Shown in pieces: positions 1 to 4,950 of a stretch of 7,066 nt of DNA. Under the pieces are notes generated by a model, which was not told the DNA's origin, did no database searches, and worked only from the letters and a program-made list of their open reading frames with translations. Position 1 is the first letter of the stretch. Every line of letters begins with the position of its first letter. Origin of the DNA: an uncultured Bacilli bacterium (lineage in GTDB: Bacteria > Bacillota_I > Bacilli_A > RF39 > UBA660); NCBI GenBank assembly GCA_934098665.1, contig CAKOOO010000025.1, positions 1-7,066 on the forward strand, written 5' to 3'. The translations under genes and the position numbers were made by a program.

Positions 1-22
1 TTGAGGAAACTCAGTTCTTTTT
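1..22 (+). terminator. Partial rho-independent terminator at left edge
   Basis: TGAG (2-5) pairs with CTCA (10-13) around a GAAA tetraloop, with a T1-G14 wobble below it, followed by a T-rich tail (TTCTTTTT, 15-22). The stem probably continues to the left of the window. It would end a plus-strand gene lying outside. The visible stem is short, so this is tentative. The same bases would also form a weak hairpin in the 5' leader of the leftward promoter at 32-60. Confidence 0.3.
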
Positions 23-31
23 GTCGTGATT

Positions 32-60
32 ATAATATCACAAATTTTATCATTTGACAA
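32..60 (-). promoter_or_regulatory. Candidate leftward sigma-A promoter with inverted repeat over the -10
   Basis: On the minus strand TTGTCA (55-60) is followed after 17 bases by TATTAT (32-37), preceded by TGA, an extended -10. It would fire leftward, out of the window, starting near 25. An inverted repeat GTGAT-N6-ATCAC (26-41) covers the -10 box and could be a repressor site. The gene it would serve is not visible. Confidence 0.35.
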
Positions 61-104
61 AACTTAGATAATCATATTTTTATGTTTTGTTGCAAACTAT
101 TTTT

Positions 105-203
105 TTAATTTTCTACTACATATGGATTATTATAAGTTCCATCGCCGGATATTATAATATTCATTTTATATAAATCAATGCATGAAAAAAAGTTATGATG
201 AAC
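105..203 (-). pseudogene. 3' remnant of a surface/secreted protein gene
   Basis: The minus frame ending at TAA (105-107) reads CIDLYKMNIIISGDG and then TYNNPYVVEN before the stop. From memory, an ending of the type hydrophobic strand + (S/G)GDGT + YxNPYVV closes many secreted or membrane-anchored proteins of gut Bacillota, often after an R-P-x-(I/V)-x-L segment; here CIDLYK sits where that would be. Upstream the frame meets a stop at 204-206 after 32 codons. The neighbouring frames also close quickly, and no ribosome binding site or suitable start precedes it. I read it as the surviving C-terminal end of a decayed or recombined gene. A frameshift within a longer gene is unlikely because a terminator (263-280) lies just upstream. 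Confidence 0.45.
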
Positions 204-253
204 TTATTAAGTTTGCAAGTCTATCTATTACACTTATATATAATTATGTAAGC

Positions 254-280
254 ATAAAAATACTAGGCTAAAAAGCCTAG
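254..280 (-). terminator. Rho-independent terminator on the minus strand
   Basis: CTAGGCT (263-269) and AGCCTAG (274-280) form a perfect seven-pair stem with a 4-base loop. On the minus strand it is followed by TATTTTTAT (254-262). On the plus strand the following bases are CACATAC, with no T-run, so it acts for leftward transcription. No protein gene ends here, which supports a non-coding transcript from the promoter at 532-560. Confidence 0.6.
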
Positions 281-525
281 CACATACAATAAGATATTAA
301 TATACTATATAAATATAGTACACCGGAAATTTTCTTTTGCTTTTATAAAAGCAAAATTAAAGTGGAACATACCAAACACCTTTATAATATTTGTTAGTGT
401 AAATATTGCTATTCACACTGGAAAGGAACAATTTAAGTTATTAACTTAATCTGTTTTAAAAATTATTATAAATATAAAATCTATAATATAAAAATACAAT
501 AAGTGATATTCAATATGTTTCACTT
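254..525 (-). ncRNA. Candidate structured small RNA of unknown family
   Basis: A promoter (532-560) and a terminator (263-280) on the minus strand bracket about 260 bases made of successive hairpins. Stem 1 pairs 501-506 with 520-525. Stem 2 is 433-439 with 443-449, seven pairs with a 3-base loop. Stem 3 is 396-405 with 410-419, ten pairs closed by a GCAA tetraloop. Stem 4 is a perfect 22-base palindrome (335-356). Stem 5 pairs 303-310 with 313-320. The terminator is the sixth. Stem 3 shows the strand: read from minus it has a G-U pair and a GNRA loop, read from plus it has an A-C mismatch and a UUGC loop. I see no signature of 6S RNA, SRP RNA, RNase P, tmRNA or T-box. A leader for a lost gene to the left is the main alternative. 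Confidence 0.4.
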
Positions 526-531
526 GCAATT

Positions 532-560
532 AATATACCATTTTTTTCTAATATATGCAA
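532..560 (-). promoter_or_regulatory. Sigma-A promoter firing leftward into the candidate RNA
   Basis: On the minus strand TTGCAT (555-560) is spaced by exactly 17 bases from TATATT (532-537), which is preceded by TGG, an extended -10. Transcription would start near 524-526, right at the first hairpin of the candidate RNA. It is divergent from the operon promoter at 632-660. Confidence 0.5.
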
Positions 561-576
561 GAAGTTTTTTTGCATT

Positions 577-611
577 TTTACATTTTTTTTATTAATTTAC
601 ACTTTTTTACA
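577..611 (+). repeat. TTTACA boxes and T-tracts near helical phase
   Basis: TTTACA occurs at 577, 596 and 606 (spacings 19 and 10) within runs of T, just upstream of the -35 box at 632. The same arrangement recurs in the intergenic region at 4861-4915. Spacing close to the DNA helical repeat suggests intrinsic curvature, an UP-like element or a protein-binding array. In such AT-rich DNA part of this could be chance. Confidence 0.3.
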
Positions 612-631
612 TACATTTCATTTTTAAAAAT

Positions 632-660
632 TTGACATTTATCCCCTATTGTGCTAAAAT
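632..660 (+). promoter_or_regulatory. Strong sigma-A promoter of the surface-protein operon
   Basis: A perfect TTGACA (632-637) is separated by 17 bases from TAAAAT (655-660), which is preceded by TGC, an extended -10. The start would lie near 667, giving a leader of about 28 bases that contains the ribosome binding site GGGAGG (681-686). The TTG of the -35 box opens the reading frame of the first gene but cannot be its start, since it lies upstream of the transcript. Confidence 0.8.
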
Positions 661-694
661 AAGTGCCAATAAATCAAAAAGGGAGGTTTTGGTT

Positions 695-2107
695 ATGAAA
701 AGAAAAAGTGATGTACTAGCGCTTATTGAAGCATGTAAAAAAGAACTTGAATACATTTGTACAAAAGAAATGTCTGATGACATTAGAAATGATTTAGAAA
801 ATTTAATTAAATCATTTGAGGCACATTATAATGCCGCTAAAGAATATGAAGAGGATGACAAAAGATTAAATGAGTTATATGAAATATACTCTAAACTATA
901 TTATAGATTAAAAGTATCTAGTCAAAATGATTTTAAAGATGTAGAAAATTTAGGTATGACATTATATACTCAAATTATAAAAGTTGACAAAGAAACTGGT
1001 CTTACTACTATAAAAGAAAAAAATGGTAGAGATGTTGATGCAATTGATGTAGATTATGAAGAAGTTAATGACATCGAAAAGAAAAACAAAAAAGTATTTG
1101 GCGTTTTAGCAGGTATTGGTGCATCTGCAGTTGCTTTAATCATAATTTTAAATTTAGCTAAAGAAAATAAAAGACTTAAAAATGAAGTAGATAAATATGG
1201 TGATGATTTACTACATAAAGAAAGCATTATAGAAACACTTGAAAATGAAAGAAAAGCTGATATTGAAGAAAATATTGAAATAAAAGATCCTGAAAAAACT
1301 AAAGTTGAAGAAAAGATAGAAGAAGTAAAAGAGCCTGAAGAAATAATAACTTTAGATGTTAATGATGATGAAATGCTTTATAAATATGCTGAAAATCTTA
1401 AATCAAAATTACCAAATGATACTCTTACTACCGAAGAAATAATAAATGCACTAAAACTTGCTAATTTTGATGAACTTGAAAATAAAAGTGTTTTTGCATC
1501 ACGTGATGAACTTTACAAAGCAAATAAAGATTTAGGGGTTCTTACTACAAATGTTGGTACACAAAGTGTTGTTATAGAAAATGAAGAAACTGATAAATAC
1601 GTAGAAGAAAGCACTTTAAAAGAAATGCTTAAATGCATTACTAATAATGAACTTGATATTAATAACTTCTCTTCTTTAAAGGAAGATAAAGGTTATAATA
1701 TTTATAAACTATATGAATTATGTGCAAAAAAATTAAATGATGAAAATGAAAAAGATAAGGTTTTATACGCTAAATTATTTAACGAAATGACTGCTAGAAA
1801 GTTAGTATCATTTTCACTTACTCCTTCATCACCTATAAGTCAATATTATTTAATGCTTGCAATGTTTAATGAAAATATGAATGCATCACTAAATTTAACA
1901 ACAAATCATGGTTGGGGACCAACTTATGGTGAAGTTAGAATAGATAATACTGTTCCAACTGGTAAAACTGGTGATACAATTGATGGTACTTATGGATATA
2001 TTTGTATCGAAGAATTAATTAATTTTTTAACTATTGGAAATCCGGATTATTCAATGTACTCTATCTATGCAGATGAAGTAATGATTGATAAAGGACTTTC
2101 TAGATAA
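695..2107 (+). CDS. Membrane protein of unknown family with one central membrane segment
   Basis: A 470-residue protein I do not recognise. The start is the ATG eight bases after GGGAGG (681-686). The frame is open further upstream to a TTG at 632, but that is the promoter's -35 box. Residues 1-133 are charged, largely helical and lack a signal peptide, ending in a Lys-rich patch. Residues 134-154 are one hydrophobic membrane segment. Residues 156-190 look like a coiled coil, followed by an acidic Glu/Lys linker (190-225). Residues 225-470 form a mostly helical domain ending in a Gly/Tyr-rich region (around 404-436) with Cys at 313, 343 and 437. It is the first gene of an operon. Its stop codon overlaps the ribosome binding site of the next gene, so the two are probably translationally coupled. 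Lys lies on both sides of the membrane segment, so orientation is unclear; N-in with the C-terminal domain outside is my inference, since the partner is a surface protein. No enzymatic motif is seen. Confidence 0.85.
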   Translation: MKRKSDVLALIEACKKELEYICTKEMSDDIRNDLENLIKSFEAHYNAAKEYEEDDKRLNELYEIYSKLYYRLKVSSQNDFKDVENLGMTLYTQIIKVDKETGLTTIKEKNGRDVDAIDVDYEEVNDIEKKNKKVFGVLAGIGASAVALIIILNLAKENKRLKNEVDKYGDDLLHKESIIETLENERKADIEENIEIKDPEKTKVEEKIEEVKEPEEIITLDVNDDEMLYKYAENLKSKLPNDTLTTEEIINALKLANFDELENKSVFASRDELYKANKDLGVLTTNVGTQSVVIENEETDKYVEESTLKEMLKCITNNELDINNFSSLKEDKGYNIYKLYELCAKKLNDENEKDKVLYAKLFNEMTARKLVSFSLTPSSPISQYYLMLAMFNENMNASLNLTTNHGWGPTYGEVRIDNTVPTGKTGDTIDGTYGYICIEELINFLTIGNPDYSMYSIYADEVMIDKGLSR

Positions 2108-2117
2108 GGGGGATAAT

Positions 2118-4016
2118 ATGAAAAATAATAAAAATGGTAAAGTTTTAAATACTGTTTTAAGTATAATTGCATTTATAAGTATTGTTTTAATTATATTTTG
2201 GTTAATTTCTAAAAATAATGCCAATGTAAATAATTTAAATTCATTTAATAATAGTCTTAATACAATGCAAGAAACCGCTAAAAAATATTTTGAAGATAAA
2301 CTTCCTTCAACTATTGGAGAAACTAATGTTTTAACACTTGATGAAATGATAGATGAAGGTATTTCTAAAGAAATAAAATATGGTAAAATTACTTGTAATA
2401 AACAAAACTCATATATTTCTGTAACAAGAAGTAATGATAATGAATATAAAGTTAAAAGTAATTTAGTATGTGGTGATATTGAAGATAATATTATTGAAAA
2501 AATATCTATAAAATCTGTTATCAAAGATACTGATGGAACTATTAAAGATGTAGATGATAATAATTCTAATAATATAAATAATGATAGTAACAATAATAAT
2601 AATATAAAAAATAATGTTACAAGTTCATGTCAATGTACTAGCACTACTACATGTACTATTTATGAAATTCCAACAACATGTACTATTAAATATACTTATG
2701 AACATGTTAAATATGATATTACATGTCCTGAAGGTTATGTATTAAATGGAAATATTTGTCAAAAAGTAAGTGAAGATACAAGACCTGCTAATGAAAGTTA
2801 TTCTGAAGAAACTACTAAAGTAGTTGATGCTATAAAAAATGATGGCGATTTTCATAAAGTTTATACAGATTATACTGTAACTGGGGGAGAAACTAAAAAA
2901 TATTGTGAAAAAGGTACAATGCAAGGAAACTATTGTTATGAATATACTGATAAAGTACTATCTTCAACTTCATACTGCCCATCTGGTTATACAAAAGAAG
3001 GAAATCGTTGCTATAAATATACTGGTTTAATAACTGAAGAAGAAGGAACTTGTCCTTATGGTTATATTAAAAAAGGAAATGCATGCTATAAGTATGCTGA
3101 ACTAATTGAAGGTAACCCTACTTGTCCATCTGGTTATACACAAAGTGGAAATACTTGCTACAAAACTACAAATGCAGACAAAACTTATAGTAACTGGGGA
3201 AATCCAAAAAGAACCTACTCTACAAAAAATTATGAAAAACCTTATGAATATGAACTTGAAAAGAAAGTTTTATTAGGTTCCCCTACTATTGCTGGTATTA
3301 AAACTTATAACTATGGTATTTATACAAGAACTGTTACTGGATACTCTTGCAAAACTGGTACAGAAAAAAATGGTTTATGTTATACTTATGCAAAATTAAA
3401 TGAAGGTGCTAAAAGTTGTCCTTCAGGATACACTCAAAGTGGTAGTACTTGTTATATCAAAAAAGATTTATCATATTCTAGTTCAAGTTATTGTGAAAGT
3501 GGATATACACAAAGTGGAAACATTTGTTATAAAGAAACTGGTCTAATCGAAGAAATTGAAAGTAATTGCCCATCTGGTTATACTAAACTTGATAATAAAT
3601 GTTACAAAGTTACACCTGTTAAAACTGTAACAAGTGAAAAAGCATATTCTTGCCCTACTGGTTATACTAAAACTGGTAATAAAGAAAATACAAAATGTTA
3701 TAAAGAAGTTAAAAGTGCTGATACTTACTACTGTGAAAATGAAAATGCTACTTTAAATGGAAAGTTATGTTACATTAAAGAAGAAAGCAAATTCCTTGGT
3801 AATTATTGTCCTTATGGTTATACTTTAGAGGGAACTACTTGTTATAAAACAACTACAGAAACTACTTCACCTATCTGGAGTAATGCTAAATATATTTATA
3901 CAGAAAATAAATATGAAAGTGGATATCAATTTACAGGAAGAGCTACTTATGTAAGAACTTGCGTAAGAGATGATGGTAGAAGTAATCCAGAGCAAGATCC
4001 AAGTACTATGAAGTAA
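2118..4016 (+). CDS. Anchored Cys-rich repeat surface protein with pilin-like head
   Basis: A 632-residue protein, probably a type II membrane-anchored surface protein. The start is the ATG six bases after AAGGGGG (2106-2112), ten bases behind the previous stop. Residues 12-30 are a membrane anchor. Residues 35-125 resemble the globular part of pilin-like proteins of gut Bacillota (AKKYFEDKLP, then LTLDEMIDEG, then a strand with Cys93 and one with Cys118, a likely disulfide). Residues 146-166 are Asn-rich, and a Cys cluster follows (171-188). Residues 203-580 hold twelve units of the form C-P-x-G-Y-x-x-x-G-N-x-C-Y-K with a period near 25 residues. An aromatic-rich module follows units 5 and 12. 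There are 31 Cys in all. I see no LPXTG sorting signal and no prepilin Glu5 motif. A role in adhesion or a surface stalk is inference. I am sure it is a gene, fairly sure it is a surface protein, and unsure of function. Confidence 0.88.
   Translation: MKNNKNGKVLNTVLSIIAFISIVLIIFWLISKNNANVNNLNSFNNSLNTMQETAKKYFEDKLPSTIGETNVLTLDEMIDEGISKEIKYGKITCNKQNSYISVTRSNDNEYKVKSNLVCGDIEDNIIEKISIKSVIKDTDGTIKDVDDNNSNNINNDSNNNNNIKNNVTSSCQCTSTTTCTIYEIPTTCTIKYTYEHVKYDITCPEGYVLNGNICQKVSEDTRPANESYSEETTKVVDAIKNDGDFHKVYTDYTVTGGETKKYCEKGTMQGNYCYEYTDKVLSSTSYCPSGYTKEGNRCYKYTGLITEEEGTCPYGYIKKGNACYKYAELIEGNPTCPSGYTQSGNTCYKTTNADKTYSNWGNPKRTYSTKNYEKPYEYELEKKVLLGSPTIAGIKTYNYGIYTRTVTGYSCKTGTEKNGLCYTYAKLNEGAKSCPSGYTQSGSTCYIKKDLSYSSSSYCESGYTQSGNICYKETGLIEEIESNCPSGYTKLDNKCYKVTPVKTVTSEKAYSCPTGYTKTGNKENTKCYKEVKSADTYYCENENATLNGKLCYIKEESKFLGNYCPYGYTLEGTTCYKTTTETTSPIWSNAKYIYTENKYESGYQFTGRATYVRTCVRDDGRSNPEQDPSTMK
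2553..2615 (+). repeat. AAT-rich low-complexity tract encoding poly-Asn linker
   Basis: A run dominated by AAT and ATA/AAC triplets encodes the Asn-rich linker at about residues 146-166 of the surface protein, between the pilin-like head and the Cys cluster. Gain or loss of whole triplets would change linker length without shifting frame. Confidence 0.55.
2724..3848 (+). repeat. Twelve Cys-rich protein repeat units, period about 75 bp
   Basis: First Cys residues of the units are at 203, 263, 287, 312, 336, 411, 434, 459, 484, 512, 539 and 564. The second Cys follows 10-12 residues later in all but one (15 in unit 10). Steps between neighbours are 23-28 residues, and the 75-residue gap from 336 to 411 equals three periods. 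At DNA level the sequence CCATCTGGTTATAC recurs at 2979, 3126 and 3570. The units are diverged, so this is an old repeat and not a recent tandem expansion. It is a protein repeat and not a CRISPR array. Confidence 0.85.
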
Positions 4017-4035
4017 AATTCATAGTATTTTTTTT
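4001..4035 (+). terminator. Rho-independent terminator of the surface-protein operon
   Basis: TACTATGAA (4004-4012) pairs perfectly with TTCATAGTA (4019-4027) around a 6-base loop, followed by eight T (4028-4035). The pairing can extend outward by three more pairs including a G-U. The last codons of the surface protein and its TAA stop (4014-4016) lie inside the hairpin. Confidence 0.9.
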
Positions 4036-4063
4036 ATGGTTTACCCTAATAAACAATTTAAAT

Positions 4064-4092
4064 AAAAAAAGAACCTATTTGATAATAGATTC
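4064..4092 (-). terminator. Rho-independent terminator of the phosphorylase gene
   Basis: On the minus strand GAATCTATT (4084-4092) pairs with AATAGGTTC (4071-4079) with one G-U pair and a 4-base loop, followed by seven T (4064-4070). The stem includes the TAG stop (4075-4077) and the last codons. It faces the operon terminator at 4001-4035, so the two convergent units are each closed. Confidence 0.88.
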
Positions 4093-4803
4093 TAATGCTA
4101 AAGTTATCATATCATTAAGTGATGTTTGTCTTTCTTCAGGAGTAAGTACTACATTTGAAAACTTTGAGTCTACTGCAGTTGCTATAACACTTGCCTTAAT
4201 GCCCATAGAATTTGCTATATGGCAAAGAGCAAATCCTTCCATTTCTTCACCAAGCGGATGAATATCCTCTGGCATCCTATTAAGTAGTCTATCCATGCCA
4301 ACATAAGGTCCAAATACATCAGCAGTAACCATTGTACCAACATGTAGTTTCATACCAAGTTCTTTAGAGGTTTCAATTATTATATTATTTAAATCATGTG
4401 ATGGCGAAACTGTATGAGCAGTATAATCATTAAATGAATAAGCAAAATTACTTTCACTATATATATTATCCGCTAAAATAAGTTCTGGTATTTTTACAGA
4501 CTCATCCACTACTCCACATGTTCCTATTCTAATTATTTTTTTAACATTAAAATAATGAATTAACTCAAAAGCATAAATGCTCATAGATGGCATACCCATA
4601 CCACTAGCCATAACTGTAACCCTAACATTTTTATAATAGCCAGTATATCCATACATATTTCTTACGCTAGTTACAAGTTTACTTTCTGTAAGAAAATTTT
4701 CAGCAATATACTTTGCACGAAGTGGGTCTCCAGGCATTAATACAATAGGTGCAATACTGTCTTTATCACATTTAATATGAATTGGATTTTCACCAACAAA
4801 CAT
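4075..4803 (-). CDS. deoD: Purine nucleoside phosphorylase, DeoD type
   Basis: Cytoplasmic purine salvage enzyme (EC 2.4.2.1): it splits purine (deoxy)nucleosides with phosphate into base and (deoxy)ribose 1-phosphate. At 242 residues it matches the family (239 in E. coli) and aligns with almost no gaps in the first third. The phosphate-binding signature LMPGDPLRAKYIAE (22-35) gives Gly25 and Arg29; Arg48 and Arg92 match the other phosphate-binding arginines. His9 matches His4 supplied by the neighbouring subunit. GTCG (94-97), Phe164, EMEG (187-190), Asp212 (catalytic Asp204) and Arg225 in ERQTS (Arg217) are present. Differences from the E. coli enzyme are A-V-D-S in place of V-S-D-H and EMEGFAL in place of EMEAAGI. 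AGGAGA (4812-4817) precedes the ATG by eight bases. It is a single-gene unit with its own promoter and terminator; nothing links it to the surface operon. Confidence 0.95.
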   Translation of the reverse strand: MFVGENPIHIKCDKDSIAPIVLMPGDPLRAKYIAENFLTESKLVTSVRNMYGYTGYYKNVRVTVMASGMGMPSMSIYAFELIHYFNVKKIIRIGTCGVVDESVKIPELILADNIYSESNFAYSFNDYTAHTVSPSHDLNNIIIETSKELGMKLHVGTMVTADVFGPYVGMDRLLNRMPEDIHPLGEEMEGFALCHIANSMGIKASVIATAVDSKFSNVVLTPEERQTSLNDMITLALESIIK

Positions 4804-4825
4804 TTATATCATCTCCTATAATAAA

Positions 4826-4854
4826 AGTATAACAAATATTTTTATTATAGACAA
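4826..4854 (-). promoter_or_regulatory. Sigma-A promoter of the phosphorylase gene
   Basis: On the minus strand TTGTCT (4849-4854) is followed after 17 bases by TATACT (4826-4831), preceded by TGT, an extended -10. The start would fall near 4819, giving a leader of roughly 15 bases that begins at the ribosome binding site AGGAGA (4812-4817). No purine-box or riboswitch fits in so short a leader. Confidence 0.7.
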
Positions 4855-4860
4855 TTTTAT

Positions 4861-4915
4861 TTTACATTTTTTTACATTTAACTTTTTTCTAATAATTTTT
4901 TGTTTTAAATTTACA
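4861..4915 (+). repeat. Second set of TTTACA boxes and T-tracts
   Basis: TTTACA occurs at 4861, 4871 and 4910 (spacings 10 and 39) inside T-runs, in the divergent region between the phosphorylase and the DUF4282-like gene. The stretch 4860-4873 closely matches 576-589 upstream of the first operon. It may be a shared upstream element or simply a base-composition habit of this genome. Confidence 0.3.
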
Positions 4916-4945
4916 TAATTTATGATATATTTAAAAAGAAAGGAG
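4900..4945 (+). promoter_or_regulatory. Weak candidate promoter and strong RBS of the DUF4282-like gene
   Basis: TATGAT (4921-4926) is a fair -10 box with TTGTTT (4900-4905) only 15 bases upstream. An alternative extended -10, TGA-TATATT (4923-4931), would start too close to the ribosome binding site. The ribosome binding site AAAGGAG (4939-4945) is strong, five bases before the ATG at 4951, and fixes that start. The promoter itself is uncertain. Confidence 0.35.
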
Positions 4946-4950
4946 TTATC

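Larger units (their letters stand above)
1..694. other. Long intergenic stretch without an intact gene
   Basis: No open frame here has both a convincing ribosome binding site and coding character. What can be seen, left to right: a partial plus-strand terminator (1-22), a leftward promoter (32-60), a broken minus-strand gene end (105-203), a minus-strand terminator (263-280), a series of hairpins that together look like a minus-strand RNA (254-525), its promoter (532-560), T-tracts with TTTACA boxes (577-611) and the promoter of the downstream operon (632-660). Positions 204-262 hold nothing I can interpret. The mixture of a gene remnant and solitary regulatory parts suggests a locus remodelled by deletion or recombination; that is inference. 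Confidence 0.6.

Noticed and set aside
182..271. 29-codon plus-strand frame beginning MKKSYDELIKF
   Set aside because: The residues look plausible, but there is no ribosome binding site or promoter. The frame overlaps the minus-strand gene remnant and its stop lies in the minus-strand terminator.
303..356. Perfect palindromes as insertion-sequence ends or a plasmid origin
   Set aside because: No transposase, no target duplication and no replication gene are visible. The palindromes fit better as successive RNA hairpins between a promoter and a terminator.
254..525. Known RNA class: T-box, 6S, SRP, RNase P, tmRNA or tracrRNA
   Set aside because: I could not find the conserved cores of these RNAs by eye, there is no tRNA-synthetase or cas gene nearby, and the stems are separate and not one long rod. 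A covariance search would be decisive.
2051..2593. 180-codon open frame on the minus strand
   Set aside because: It lies opposite the start of the surface protein gene, has no ribosome binding site, and its Ile/Leu/Ser-rich composition is the mirror of Asn/Asp/Lys codons on the plus strand.
2742..2924. 60-codon open frame on the minus strand
   Set aside because: It is antisense to the Cys repeats, with no ribosome binding site, and its Phe/Ile/Ser content is a shadow of the real frame.
2724..3848. CRISPR-like periodic repeats
   Set aside because: The roughly 75-base period encodes diverged protein repeats in a continuous frame; there are no identical direct repeats with unique spacers.
3960..4016. 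LPXTG-type cell wall anchor at the end of the surface protein
   Set aside because: The C-terminus ends NPEQDPSTMK, with no sorting motif, hydrophobic segment or basic tail.
4079..4261. 60-codon open frame on the plus strand
   Set aside because: It is antisense to the 3' part of deoD, whose frame is certain.
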